In this document: piece by piece, positions 7,114 through 16,267 of the stretch | How positions within the stretch are numbered: the first letter of the stretch is position 1 | Layout of the letters: each line of letters opens with the position of its first letter | Assembly (NCBI RefSeq): GCF_042666235.1 | Contig: NZ_JBHTFQ010000001.1 | Location: 372,001-436,000, forward strand | Source: Halodurantibacterium daqingensis | GTDB taxonomy: Bacteria > Pseudomonadota > Alphaproteobacteria > Rhodobacterales > Rhodobacteraceae | Direction: 5' to 3' | DNA length: 64,000 nucleotides | Program-made: the position numbers and the translations under genes | The notes under the pieces: model-generated | The model's input: only the letters and a program-made list of their open reading frames with translations | Databases searched by the model: none | Told to the model about the DNA's origin: nothing

Positions 7114-8514
7114 ATGACCAGCACAAGCCAGACATCCTCGAACGCCATGTGGGGCGGGCGCTTTGCCGCCGGTCCCGATGCGATCATGGAGGCGATCAAT
7201 GCCTCGATCGGCTTCGACAAACGGCTTTACGCGCAGGATATCCAAGGCTCGCGCGCCCATGCCGCCATGCTGGCAGCGACAGGCATCATCAGCGATAGCG
7301 ATGCCAGGGCCATCGGGGAAGGCCTGCTCACCGTCTTGTCAGAAATCGAGGCCGGAAACTTTCCCTTCCGCACCGAACTGGAAGACATTCACATGAATGT
7401 GGAGGCGCGGCTGAAAGAGGTCATCGGTGAACCGGCGGGCCGCCTGCACACGGCCCGAAGCCGCAACGATCAGGTGGCCACCGACTTCCGGCTGTGGGTT
7501 CGCGATCAGGCCGACGCGGCCATGGCGGGGATCGAGGCGCTGATGCGCGCCCTGCTGGACCAGGCCGACCGGGGTGCCGACTGGGTGATGCCCGGTTTCA
7601 CCCATCTGCAGACGGCGCAGCCGGTGACCTGGGGCCACCACATGATGGCCTATGTGGAAATGCTGGGCCGTGATCTGTCGCGCTTTCGCGATGCGCGGGC
7701 GCGGATGAACGAATGCCCGCTGGGTGCGGCGGCGCTGGCCGGAACCTCGTTTCCCATCGACCGGCACATGACAGCGGCGGCGCTGGGCTTTGATCGCCCG
7801 GCGGCGAATTCGCTGGATGCCGTGTCGGACCGGGATTTCGCGCTTGAATTCCTGTCGGCGGCGGCGATCTGCGCCATGCATCTGTCGCGCCTTGCCGAAG
7901 AACTGGTGATATGGTCCTCGGCGCAGTTCCGCTTCGTGATCCTGTCGGACCGGTTCTCGACCGGATCGTCGATCATGCCGCAGAAGAAGAACCCGGATGC
8001 CGCAGAACTGCTGCGCGCCAAGATCGGCCGGATCCTTGGCGCGATGGTGGCGCTGTTCACGGTGATGAAGGGCCTGCCGCTGACCTATTCCAAGGACATG
8101 CAGGAAGACAAGGAACAGGTCTTCGACGCGGCGGATACGCTGATGCTGTCGCTTGCCGCGATGGAGGGCATGGTGCGGGACATGGCCGCGAACCGCCCGG
8201 CGCTGGAAGCGGCCGCCAGCGCCGGTTTTTCCACCGCGACCGATCTGGCCGACTGGCTGGTGCGGGCGCTGGGCCTGCCCTTCCGCGAGGCACACCACGT
8301 CACCGGCACGCTGGTGCGCATGGCCGAGGAAAAGGGCGTTGACCTGCCCGCGCTGTCGCTGGACGATATGCGGACGGTTCACGAGGGCATCACCGAGGAT
8401 GTCTTTGCCGTTCTGGGGGTTCACAACTCGGTCGCAAGCCGCCAGAGCTATGGCGGCACCGCGCCCGATCAGGTGCGGGCACAGGTTGCCCGCTGGAAAG
8501 AGGTGCTGGGATGA
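7114..8514 (+). CDS. argH: Argininosuccinate lyase
   Basis: This 466-aa enzyme of the fumarase/aspartase superfamily splits argininosuccinate into arginine and fumarate, the last step of arginine synthesis. The N-terminus contains MWGGRF, the middle HTARSRNDQVATD and TAQPVTWGHH, and the flexible catalytic loop carries the signature GSSIMPQKKNPD with serines 285-286. Length is normal. Its stop overlaps the start of the next small lipoprotein gene (ATGA), and the chain continues to lysA, so argH and lysA are probably one operon. Its promoter must lie in the 23-base gap and inside tlpA. Confidence 0.97.
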   Translation: MTSTSQTSSNAMWGGRFAAGPDAIMEAINASIGFDKRLYAQDIQGSRAHAAMLAATGIISDSDARAIGEGLLTVLSEIEAGNFPFRTELEDIHMNVEARLKEVIGEPAGRLHTARSRNDQVATDFRLWVRDQADAAMAGIEALMRALLDQADRGADWVMPGFTHLQTAQPVTWGHHMMAYVEMLGRDLSRFRDARARMNECPLGAAALAGTSFPIDRHMTAAALGFDRPAANSLDAVSDRDFALEFLSAAAICAMHLSRLAEELVIWSSAQFRFVILSDRFSTGSSIMPQKKNPDAAELLRAKIGRILGAMVALFTVMKGLPLTYSKDMQEDKEQVFDAADTLMLSLAAMEGMVRDMAANRPALEAAASAGFSTATDLADWLVRALGLPFREAHHVTGTLVRMAEEKGVDLPALSLDDMRTVHEGITEDVFAVLGVHNSVASRQSYGGTAPDQVRAQVARWKEVLG

Positions 8515-8723
8515 ACGCAGGTTCGCGGCTGGTGTTTGCGCTGCTGTCGGTGCTGCTGGTTGCGGCCTGCGGCGCCGATGGCCCCCCGCGCGAGGTTGGC
8601 GCCACCTGGCGCACGCAGGGCCCCCGCAGCGCCACGGGAACCGACATCGTCCTGAACGCCGACAATCGTACCGGCGTCTCGGTTTCGGGCGAGGCGCGGA
8701 TCGGCGTCGTCGGGCGGCTCTGA
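8511..8723 (+). CDS. Small putative lipoprotein in the argH-lysA operon
   Basis: This 70-aa protein has a lipoprotein signal: hydrophobic core LVFALLSVLLV and lipobox VAAC with the acylated cysteine near residue 20. The mature part is only ~50 residues, with no recognised domain, and ends GEARIGVVGRL. The start overlaps the argH stop (ATGA) and its own stop overlaps the next start (TGATG). Residue +2 after the cysteine is Ala, so outer-membrane sorting is likely. Its function is unknown, but the strict coupling argues that it is a genuine gene. Confidence 0.72.
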   Translation: MNAGSRLVFALLSVLLVAACGADGPPREVGATWRTQGPRSATGTDIVLNADNRTGVSVSGEARIGVVGRL

Positions 8724-9040
8724 TGTCGCCGCTTCGGCTTCTGTATCTCGCGCTGGCGATCTGGGGCGCGATCCATCCGATGTATTACTTCATCGGCTGG
8801 TTCCGGAGCCATGGCTGGAGCCTTGGCGGCATGGTCGAGGCCTGGCATGCCAACGCCGCGACCTCGGGGCTGGTCTGGGATCTGACCATTGCCGCGGTGG
8901 CGCTGACTGTGTTCATCCTCGCCGAAACCTGGGTGCGCAAGAACTGGTTTGCGCTGATCGCCATTCCCGCCACCTTCGGCATCGGCCTGTCCTGCGGGCT
9001 GCCGCTTTATCTTTTTCTCAGAACCCGCCCGGTGACCTGA
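8723..9040 (+). CDS. DUF2834 family membrane protein
   Basis: This 105-aa protein has three hydrophobic segments (residues ~4-24, ~50-68 and ~75-95), short charged loops and an N-terminal MYYFIGWF stretch. The pattern matches DUF2834, a small membrane family of unknown function. It is joined by one-base TGATG overlaps to both the upstream lipoprotein gene and downstream lysA, so its translation is probably coupled to both. No catalytic residues are apparent. Confidence 0.78.
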   Translation: MSPLRLLYLALAIWGAIHPMYYFIGWFRSHGWSLGGMVEAWHANAATSGLVWDLTIAAVALTVFILAETWVRKNWFALIAIPATFGIGLSCGLPLYLFLRTRPVT

Positions 9041-10305
9041 TGGACCATTTCCTTTACCGCAACGGTGTTCTGCACGCCGAAGACGTGGCGCTGACCAAGA
9101 TTGCCGCCGCTGTCGGCACGCCGTTCTACTGTTATTCGACCGCCACGCTGGAACGCCATTTCCGTCTGTTCCAGGAGGCGCTGGCACCCCTGCCGCATCT
9201 GGTTTGCTTTGCGATGAAGTCGAACAGCAACCAGGCAGTGATCCGCACGCTTGGGCAACTGGGTGCGGGGATGGACGTCGTATCGGGGGGCGAATATCTC
9301 CGCGCCCGGGCCGCGGGCGTGCCTGGCGACAGGATCGTCTTTTCCGGGGTTGGCAAGACGCGGGCCGAAATGCGCCAGGCACTGACCGGCGGCATCCGCC
9401 AGTTCAATGTCGAAAGCGAGCCCGAGCTTCTGGCCCTGTCCGAAATCGCGCATGGTCTGGGCCTGCGGGCGCCAGTCGCGGTGCGGGTCAATCCCGATGT
9501 CGATGCCAGGACGCATGAAAAGATCGCCACCGGCAAATCGGAGAACAAGTTCGGCATCCCCATCGCCCGCGCCCGCGAGGTCTATGCGCTTGCCGCCCGG
9601 CTTCCGGGCATCGAGGTTGTCGGGGTCGATGTGCATATCGGCAGCCAGCTGACGGATCTGGAGCCCTTCCGGCAGGCCTATGAAAAGGTGGCCGAACTGA
9701 CCCTCGCTTTGCGCGCTGACGGTCATGTCATCCGGCGGCTCGACCTGGGCGGCGGCCTGGGCATCCCTTACGAACGCTCGAACAGTGCGCCGCCCCTGCC
9801 GACCGAATACGGCCAGCTCATCAAGGAGACGCTGGGCCACCTGGACTGCGAGATCGAGATCGAGCCCGGCCGCCTGATCTCGGGCAATGCCGGGGTGCTT
9901 GTGTCGCAGGTGATCTATGTGAAGCACGGCGAGGGACGTGACTTCCTCATCCTCGATGCGGCGATGAACGATCTGATGCGCCCGTCGCTTTATGGAGCGC
10001 ATCATGACATCGTGCCGGTGCACGAGCCCGCCCCGGGGGCCGCGCAGCAGCCCTATGACGTGGTCGGCCCGGTCTGCGAAACCGGCGATACCTTCGCGAA
10101 GCAGCGGAATCTGCCGCGCCTTGCCGCCGAGGATCTTGTCGCCTTCCGGTCCGCTGGGGCCTATGGCGCGGTGATGGCATCGGAATACAACACCCGCCCC
10201 CTGGTCCCGGAGGTGCTGGTCAAGGGCGATCAATTCGCCGTCATTCGACCACGCCCGACATTTGACGAAATCATAAACCGGGATACCATGCCTCACTGGC
10301 TGTAA
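9040..10305 (+). CDS. lysA: Diaminopimelate decarboxylase
   Basis: This 421-aa PLP enzyme of the alanine-racemase fold decarboxylates meso-diaminopimelate to lysine. The Schiff-base lysine is K60 in FAMKSNSN. Also visible are the substrate/PLP motifs VHIGSQLTD, the glycine-rich LGGGLGIPY, and EPGRLISGNAG. The C-terminal GPVCETGDTFA supplies the cysteine of the neighbouring subunit's active site and GAYGAVMASEYN the closing tyrosine. Length is typical. It follows DUF2834 with a TGATG overlap. Confidence 0.97.
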   Translation: MDHFLYRNGVLHAEDVALTKIAAAVGTPFYCYSTATLERHFRLFQEALAPLPHLVCFAMKSNSNQAVIRTLGQLGAGMDVVSGGEYLRARAAGVPGDRIVFSGVGKTRAEMRQALTGGIRQFNVESEPELLALSEIAHGLGLRAPVAVRVNPDVDARTHEKIATGKSENKFGIPIARAREVYALAARLPGIEVVGVDVHIGSQLTDLEPFRQAYEKVAELTLALRADGHVIRRLDLGGGLGIPYERSNSAPPLPTEYGQLIKETLGHLDCEIEIEPGRLISGNAGVLVSQVIYVKHGEGRDFLILDAAMNDLMRPSLYGAHHDIVPVHEPAPGAAQQPYDVVGPVCETGDTFAKQRNLPRLAAEDLVAFRSAGAYGAVMASEYNTRPLVPEVLVKGDQFAVIRPRPTFDEIINRDTMPHWL

Positions 10306-10360
10306 CCGCCTCTGCGCCGTTTCTGCGTCCGTTCGGCGAGGTGGGCAGGCGACGGGGCGG

Positions 10361-10385
10361 CCTGTGACGGATCGCCTGTAACGGA
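10361..10385 (+). repeat. Short tandem direct repeat CCTGTRACGGA x2
   Basis: Two 11-base copies (10361-10371 and 10375-10385) differ by one base and are 14 bases apart. They lie in the 141-base gap between lysA and the TIGR02302 gene. They could be an operator or chance; no known factor is recognised. A small hairpin (GGGGAT/ATCCCC, 10395-10413) follows before the start codon. Confidence 0.35.
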
Positions 10386-10446
10386 CGGCCATGAGGGGAT
10401 GGTGGCAATCCCCGCCCGCGCGGGCGCAGAGGGCCGGAAAGGGAGC

Positions 10447-12912
10447 ATGATCAAGCCTCGGATCGCATCGACCTCAGCCCGGGCCCGGGCGACTGCGGTG
10501 GCGATCCCGTCGCCGCTGAAATGGCCGCTGCGCATGACCCTGGCCGGCATGTGGGCCGAAATGCTGCTGCGCGCGTTCTGGCCGCTCTGGAGCCTCGCGT
10601 TCCTGGTTATCGCGGCGCTTGCCTTCGGGCTGCAGGATATTGCGAGCGATCGCCTGCTGTCGCTTCTGGGCGGTGCGGTTCTGGCAGGGCTTCTGGGTGC
10701 CGGTGTCCATGCCTGGCGGCGCTATCGGGCGCCAGGCCTGTCGCAGGCGCTTGATCGGCTGGACCGGACGATGCCGGGGCGTCCGATCGCGGCCCTGAAT
10801 GACCATCAGGCGGTCGGCGGTGATGATCCCTTCGTCCGGGCCGTGTGGGAGGCGCATATCGCCCGGATGGCAGCGCGTCTTTCTGCGGCCCGCGCCCCTG
10901 CGCCCGACCTGCGGCTTGCCGAACGTGATCCCTATGCGCTGCGATATGCGGCGCTTCTGGCCCTGGTAATGGCGCTGATCTTTGGTGCGCCCACGCGGGT
11001 GGCCGAGCTTGCGGATCTCGCGGCCCCGCGCGGCGGTGCCGAGGCGGCGCTGGCCGGACCCGGCTGGGAGGCCTGGTTGCGCCCCCCTGCCTATACCGGT
11101 CGGCCGGTGATCTACCTCAATGAAGCCCCGGAAGGGCCACTTCGGGTGCCCGAAGGCAGCGCGGTGACGGTCCGCCTTTACGGGGGCGACGCCTCGGGGG
11201 TGCGGGTCGAACAGGATGTTGCCGATCAGGAGGATGCGACCGAGTTCGAGACGATGCGTGACGGTCGGATCGCCATTCTGGGTCAGGGGGGGCGGGAATG
11301 GCAGATCATCGTCATCCCGGATCTAACGCCGATCATCACCCTCGCAGGCCCTGTGACCCGCGAGGCTGCCGGGCAGATGCGGCAGGCGTTTTCGGCCAGC
11401 GACGACTACGGCATCGTCGCGGGCCGGGCCGAGATCACGCTGAACCTGCCCGCAGTGCAGCGCCAGCACGGTCTTGCACCGCCGCCCGAACCGCGCGCGC
11501 CCCTGGTGCTGGACCTGCCGATGCCTCTGTCGGGCAGCCGGGCAGAGTTTGACGAGGCGCTGGTCGAGAACCTTTCGGATCACCCCTGGGCAAACCTGCC
11601 GGTGCAGATCCGTCTGGTCGCCGTGGACGCACGCGGACAGGAAGGCGAGACCGCGTTGTCCGACATGGTATTGCCCGGGCAGAGGTTCTTCGATCCGCTC
11701 GCTGCGGCGATCGTGGAATTGCGGCGTGATCTTCTGTGGACACGCGAGAGCGCGCCGCGCGTCGCGCAACTGCTGCGCGCCGTGACCCACCGCCCGGAAA
11801 GCTTCATCCGCAACGAGCGGGCATTCCTGCAGCTACGCGTGGTGATGCGGCAGCTTGACGCCGCGCTGGCCGCAGGACTTACGCCCGAGGCACGGGACGA
11901 GATTGCCGCGGCGCTCTGGGAAGTTGCGCAACTGATCGAGGCGGGTGATCTTGACTCTGCGCGCGAACGTCTGGACCGGGCGCAGGATCGGCTGTCCGAG
12001 GCGATGCGCAATGGTGCCGACGACTCCGAGATCGCCGAGTTGATGCAGGAATACCGTGAGGCGCTGCAGGATTACATGCGCCAGCTTGCCCAAGAGCAGC
12101 GGAATGACCCCGAGCGGGACCTTGCCGACGCTCCCCCCGAGTCAACGATGACGGGCGATCAGCTTCAGGACATGCTCGAAGAATTGCAGCGGCTGATGGA
12201 AGAGGGCCGCATGGCCGAGGCGGCGGAATTGCTCGAGATGCTCCGGCAGATGATGGAAAACATGCAGGTCGTCGAGGGGCAGGGCGGTCAGGGCGAAGAC
12301 GGGCGCAATGCGATGCGCGACCTGGGTGACATGCTGCGAGATCAGCAAGGGCTGAACGACGACACCTATCGCGATCTTCAGCAGCGCTTTGGCGAGGGCG
12401 GCGAGGGTGCCGGGGGTGACGAACTGCCCGACCGGCAGGGCGCCCTGCGCGACCGGCTGCGCGATCAGGGGGAACGTCTGCCCGGCCAGGGCGGCCGCGA
12501 GGGAGAAGAGGCGCGCCGGCGGCTGGACGAGGCAGGCCGCGCGATGGAGCAGGCCGAGCGCGCCCTGCGCGAGGGCAATGGCGCCGAGGCGCTGGATCGT
12601 CAGGCCGAAGCCATGGAGGCTCTTCGGGAAGGGATGCGCAGCCTCGGCGAAGCCCTCGCCGGACAAGAGCCCGATCAGGGCGGGCAGCAAAGCGGTCAGG
12701 CGGGCCGGTCGGATCCGGAAGGCCAGCGCGATCCGCTGGGCCGTCAATCGGGTGCGACAGGCCACTTGGGCAGCGACGACAACGTGCTTGAGGGGGGCGA
12801 TATCCGCCGTCGCGCCGATGAGCTGTTGCAGGAACTGCGCCGCCGGTCCGGAGAACAGGACCGCCCTGCGCATGAGCTGGATTACCTGCGCCGGCTGCTG
12901 GACCGCTTCTGA
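10447..12912 (+). CDS. TIGR02302 family membrane protein
   Basis: This ~821-aa alphaproteobacterial protein has two or three hydrophobic helices in the first ~180 residues (WPLWSLAFLVIAALAFGL, LLSLLGGAVLAGLLGAG, ALLALVMALIFGA). A beta-rich periplasmic-like middle domain containing WLRPPAYTGRP follows. The C-terminal third is long, helical and rich in Gln, Glu, Asp, Arg and Gly, and probably forms extended coiled coil. This matches the TIGR02302 family of unknown function. The ATG at 10447 has a good ribosome-binding site (GGAAAGGGAGC); a farther in-frame ATG at 10399 is less likely. It ends flush against the convergent zinc-ribbon gene, with no base between the stops. Confidence 0.85.
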   Translation: MIKPRIASTSARARATAVAIPSPLKWPLRMTLAGMWAEMLLRAFWPLWSLAFLVIAALAFGLQDIASDRLLSLLGGAVLAGLLGAGVHAWRRYRAPGLSQALDRLDRTMPGRPIAALNDHQAVGGDDPFVRAVWEAHIARMAARLSAARAPAPDLRLAERDPYALRYAALLALVMALIFGAPTRVAELADLAAPRGGAEAALAGPGWEAWLRPPAYTGRPVIYLNEAPEGPLRVPEGSAVTVRLYGGDASGVRVEQDVADQEDATEFETMRDGRIAILGQGGREWQIIVIPDLTPIITLAGPVTREAAGQMRQAFSASDDYGIVAGRAEITLNLPAVQRQHGLAPPPEPRAPLVLDLPMPLSGSRAEFDEALVENLSDHPWANLPVQIRLVAVDARGQEGETALSDMVLPGQRFFDPLAAAIVELRRDLLWTRESAPRVAQLLRAVTHRPESFIRNERAFLQLRVVMRQLDAALAAGLTPEARDEIAAALWEVAQLIEAGDLDSARERLDRAQDRLSEAMRNGADDSEIAELMQEYREALQDYMRQLAQEQRNDPERDLADAPPESTMTGDQLQDMLEELQRLMEEGRMAEAAELLEMLRQMMENMQVVEGQGGQGEDGRNAMRDLGDMLRDQQGLNDDTYRDLQQRFGEGGEGAGGDELPDRQGALRDRLRDQGERLPGQGGREGEEARRRLDEAGRAMEQAERALREGNGAEALDRQAEAMEALREGMRSLGEALAGQEPDQGGQQSGQAGRSDPEGQRDPLGRQSGATGHLGSDDNVLEGGDIRRRADELLQELRRRSGEQDRPAHELDYLRRLLDRF

Positions 12913-13818
12913 TCAGCGCAGCTGCGCGTCAAGCCACTGGCGGCCCAGGTTGATCTGCGTTTCGTAGGCCGAGAGCGCGGGGGCCAGCGCAGGCCATTCG
13001 GTGCGGATGATGGGTGACAGGGCATAAAGCGCGACAAGCGCTGCCGCTGCACCCGCCACGAAACCGAAGCCAAGCCGGAAGCCGCGCCGCTGCCCTTCCC
13101 GACGGGTCGTGGCGCGGATCCGTGCGGTCGCGTGCAGCGCCGAGGTGATTTCCGCGATGTCCGGCAGCGGCGCAGTCAGGGGCGGCTGCGCGGGCAAACG
13201 TGCCGCGCGAAGGGCAACTTGAGGCGCTTCCTCCTCGGGCTGGTGCGGACCGCCCGTCGGGACAGGAGCCGCTTCGGGTTCCGGGTGCGGGGCATTCGCG
13301 CGTGCCGCGTCCGGCCCGGACTGCTCGGGCAGAGCGGCGGCGCCGGGCGCGGGCCGAGTGGCAATGGCAGGCTCCCGGTGGGGCGGCACGGCATGCGGGA
13401 TCCGGTCGGATTGCGAGGCCGGCGTTGTCTCCGGGATCGGCTCTGCCTGCGGGGAGAATGAGGTCATATCCACCGAAGCGACGGGATCGCGTTGACGGGC
13501 GCGGGCTTCGCGTTCCGCCTCTTCGCGCAGGATGCTGACGACCGCATCGTCAAGCGCGCGGCGGCGGGTCCGCGACGCCCCCTCGGGGCTGGCGGTTGCC
13601 GGGGCCCCGGTCTGGGGCGGGGGCGAGGGATGCGGCAAGGACGGGATCGTCTTGTGCGACGGTTGGGCGGCTGTCTCTGCCGCCTGTCCCGGCGCGGTTG
13701 GCGGGGCGGCAAACCACCGGAAGTCGCAGGCCGAACACAGTACTTCGCGCCCGGCTTCGGGAATGGCATCCGCACCGACTTCATACTGGGCGGTGCAGTT
13801 CGGACAGATCAACCGCAT
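12913..13818 (-). CDS. MJ0042-type zinc-ribbon membrane protein
   Basis: This 301-aa protein starts MRLICPNC and carries two CxxC pairs (CPNC near 5, CSAC near 30). The pattern CPNCxxxYEV...CSACxFRW fits the MJ0042 zinc-ribbon seen at the N-terminus of many alphaproteobacterial proteins. Residues ~50-240 are low-complexity and rich in Pro, Ala and Glu, followed by one transmembrane segment near 245-270 (GFRLGFGFVAGAAAALVALYAL). The cytoplasmic ribbon plus one helix suggests a membrane-tethered regulator or scaffold, but no function is known. It is divergent from ftsE by 158 bases. Confidence 0.75.
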   Translation of the reverse strand: MRLICPNCTAQYEVGADAIPEAGREVLCSACDFRWFAAPPTAPGQAAETAAQPSHKTIPSLPHPSPPPQTGAPATASPEGASRTRRRALDDAVVSILREEAEREARARQRDPVASVDMTSFSPQAEPIPETTPASQSDRIPHAVPPHREPAIATRPAPGAAALPEQSGPDAARANAPHPEPEAAPVPTGGPHQPEEEAPQVALRAARLPAQPPLTAPLPDIAEITSALHATARIRATTRREGQRRGFRLGFGFVAGAAAALVALYALSPIIRTEWPALAPALSAYETQINLGRQWLDAQLR

Positions 13819-13976
13819 GTGATGGTTCAGATCCCTCTGGCCCGTCTGCCCCTGTGGCCCCGGGCCTCGGCATGTTGTAGCAACTGGCTGGAATTTATCC
13901 AAGCCTTTGTGGCGAGGGCGATTGAAAGCCGCGCCGCATTGCGCGACATTGCCGCCGACACTACCAGGAGCGCTGC

Positions 13977-14648
13977 GTGATCGACCTACAGAATGTCGCC
14001 TACAGCTATGGCGGGGGCGAGCTGCTTTCCGACATTACCTTCCGCCTCGCACCCGGGTCGTTCCATTTCCTCACCGGGCCTTCTGGCGCCGGCAAGACCA
14101 CGTTCCTGAAGCTTTGCTATGCCGAGCTTCAGCCGACCGCCGGCCATATCCAGATCTTCAACCGCGACGGGCGCAACCTGTCGCGCGACGAGGTGGCGAC
14201 GGTGCGCCGCAAGATCGGCGTCGTCCATCAGGACTGTGCCTTCCTCGATCATCTTACCCTGGCTGAGAACGTGGCCTTGCCGCTGATGGTGGCGGGGATG
14301 GAGCCGCATCCCGACGATCTGCGCGACCTGCTGAACTGGGTCGGCCTGCGCACCCAGGCCGAGGCGCTGCCGCCCCAGCTTTCCGGAGGCGAACGGCAAC
14401 GCGCCGCACTTGCGCGGGCAGTGATCATGTCGCCCGATGTGATCCTGGCGGATGAACCGACGGGCAACCTGGACTGGGAGATGTCGATGCGGCTTCTGGC
14501 GTTGCTGGTCGAACTGAACCGGATGGGCAAGACGGTGCTGATCGCCACCCACGACCTCAACCTGATCCGCAGCGCCAAGGCGCAGGTCGCGGCGCGGGTG
14601 TTGCGGATCCAGAACCGGCGACTGCAACTGGCGGGGGCAGATCTATGA
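13977..14648 (+). CDS. ftsE: Cell-division ABC transporter ATP-binding protein FtsE
   Basis: This 223-aa ATPase pairs with FtsX to couple divisome assembly to peptidoglycan hydrolase activation. Walker A is GPSGAGKTT (about 35-43), the signature motif is LSGGERQRAALARA, Walker B is VILADEPTGNLD, and the switch histidine lies in ATHDL. The start is GTG at 13977, with AGGAG 5 bases upstream. Its stop overlaps the ftsX start (ATGA), and the overlap chain continues through plsC. Confidence 0.95.
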   Translation: MIDLQNVAYSYGGGELLSDITFRLAPGSFHFLTGPSGAGKTTFLKLCYAELQPTAGHIQIFNRDGRNLSRDEVATVRRKIGVVHQDCAFLDHLTLAENVALPLMVAGMEPHPDDLRDLLNWVGLRTQAEALPPQLSGGERQRAALARAVIMSPDVILADEPTGNLDWEMSMRLLALLVELNRMGKTVLIATHDLNLIRSAKAQVAARVLRIQNRRLQLAGADL

Positions 14649-15535
14649 GCCGTCTGTTCCAGCTGTTGCAGATGGGGGCAAGCCCCGCCGACCGGATCGT
14701 GCCGCCCACCGGCTATACCGCGCGTCTGACCACCTTTACCGCTGCGGCGATGGCGTTTCTGGCGGTCTTTGCCATGGCGCTGTCGCTGGCCTCGGGGCGG
14801 CTGGCCGACCGCTGGGAGACGGCGCTTGCGAAAAGCGCCACGATCCGTCTTGCCGCGCCCGAGGATCAGCTTGCCGCACAGACGGCGGCGGTGCTGGAGG
14901 TTTTACGCACGACGCCCGGGGTGACGCAGGCGCGGATCATCCCACCCGAGGAACAGCGCGCGCTTCTGGAGCCCTGGTTCGGCCCCGACCTGCCGGTCGA
15001 GACATTGCCCTTGCCTCAGCTGATCGAGGTTCTTGGCGAAACCTATGATACGGAAGGGCTGCGCTTGCGCCTTGCGGCCGAAGCGCCGGGCGCGATCTTT
15101 GACGATCACACCCGGTGGCGACGGCCGTTGGTCAGCGCGGCGAACCGGCTGCGGCTGCTGGGCGCAGCGGCGATTCTTCTGATTGCGGGGTCGGTTGCGG
15201 CAATGATCACGTTGGCGGCGGGTGCGGCACTGTCGGCAAATGCTCAGGTCATCCGCGTGCTGCGCCTGGTGGGCGCGCGCGATGCCTTCATCGCGCAGGC
15301 CTTCGTGCGGCGCTTCACGCTGCGGGCGCTGGGCGGCGCGGCGCTGGGCACGGCACTGGGGATGCTCGGCATCTTCCTGCTGCCCGCCGCCGACGAGGCG
15401 GGCGGTTTCCTGACAGGGCTTGGCTTTCAGGGCTGGCACTGGCTCTGGCCGCTTGCCATTCCGCTGCTCTCGGCTGTCGCGGGATATCTGGCAACCCGGG
15501 CCGCGGCGCAACGCGCCCTTCGGGAGTTGCAGTAG
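14645..15535 (+). CDS. ftsX: Cell-division protein FtsX
   Basis: This 296-aa membrane partner of FtsE has four hydrophobic segments: one near residue 35-55, a periplasmic loop of ~100 residues, then three helices toward the C-terminus (AAAILLIAGSVAAMITLAA, LGMLGIFLLP, WLWPLAIPLLSAVAGYL). This is the FtsX/permease topology. It lacks ATP-binding motifs, as expected. It overlaps ftsE by 4 bases and abuts plsC directly, so these three are one transcription unit. Confidence 0.92.
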   Translation: MSRLFQLLQMGASPADRIVPPTGYTARLTTFTAAAMAFLAVFAMALSLASGRLADRWETALAKSATIRLAAPEDQLAAQTAAVLEVLRTTPGVTQARIIPPEEQRALLEPWFGPDLPVETLPLPQLIEVLGETYDTEGLRLRLAAEAPGAIFDDHTRWRRPLVSAANRLRLLGAAAILLIAGSVAAMITLAAGAALSANAQVIRVLRLVGARDAFIAQAFVRRFTLRALGGAALGTALGMLGIFLLPAADEAGGFLTGLGFQGWHWLWPLAIPLLSAVAGYLATRAAAQRALRELQ

Positions 15536-16267
15536 ATGGCTGCGCTGCAGTGGGTCCGGTCGCTTCTGTTCATCATCCAGATGTATGTGGCGATGGCCGT
15601 CCTTGCGCTGTGGTTCACGCCTTTTGCCTTGTTCCGGCGGCAGGCCGTCTTCGACGCGGTCCACGCCTACTGCCGCTGGGTCCGGTTCTCGGCGCGCTGG
15701 ATGGTCGGTCTGCACACCGAGGTGCGCGGCCCGGTCCCGCAGGATGAGGTTCTTGTAGCTTCCAAACACCAGTCGTTTCTGGACATCATCCTGATCGTCA
15801 GCGTCCTGCCGCGCCCCAAGTTCATCATGAAGAAAGAACTGAAATGGGCGCCGATCCTGGGATGGTACGCCCTGCGCATGGGTTGCATCCCGGTTGATCG
15901 TGGCAAGCGGGGCGCAGCAATCCGGCAGATGCTGGCCGATGTGCGGGCGGGGCGGCAGGATCCTGGACAGCTTGTCATCTTTCCGCAGGGCACGCGCGTT
16001 GCGCCGGAGGCAAGGCATCCCTACAAGAAGGGCACTGCCGCGCTTTATGAAGAGCTTGGGCAGGAATGTGTTCCTGCCGCCACCAACGTGGGCATGTTCT
16101 GGCCGCGCCACGGAATCTATCGCCGCCCCGGCTGTGCGGTGGTCGAATTCCTGCCGCGATTGCCGGCGAGCCTCCCCCGGGAGGATTTCATGGCAAGCCT
16201 CGAATCCATGATCGAGACGGCCTCGGACCGTCTGATCGCCGAGGCGCGGCACAAGGAGCAAGGCTGA
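15536..16267 (+). CDS. plsC: 1-acyl-sn-glycerol-3-phosphate acyltransferase
   Basis: This 243-aa acyltransferase makes phosphatidic acid from lysophosphatidate at the inner membrane. The catalytic H-x4-D motif is KHQSFLD (the usual N of NHxxxxD is K), and the second block is FPQGTR, where FPEGTR is normal; IPVDRGKRG is also present. An N-terminal hydrophobic stretch (about 6-30) would anchor it. It starts one base after the ftsX stop and overlaps the next gene by one base. The K and Q substitutions are mild variants, not losses of catalytic residues. Confidence 0.9.
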   Translation: MAALQWVRSLLFIIQMYVAMAVLALWFTPFALFRRQAVFDAVHAYCRWVRFSARWMVGLHTEVRGPVPQDEVLVASKHQSFLDIILIVSVLPRPKFIMKKELKWAPILGWYALRMGCIPVDRGKRGAAIRQMLADVRAGRQDPGQLVIFPQGTRVAPEARHPYKKGTAALYEELGQECVPAATNVGMFWPRHGIYRRPGCAVVEFLPRLPASLPREDFMASLESMIETASDRLIAEARHKEQG

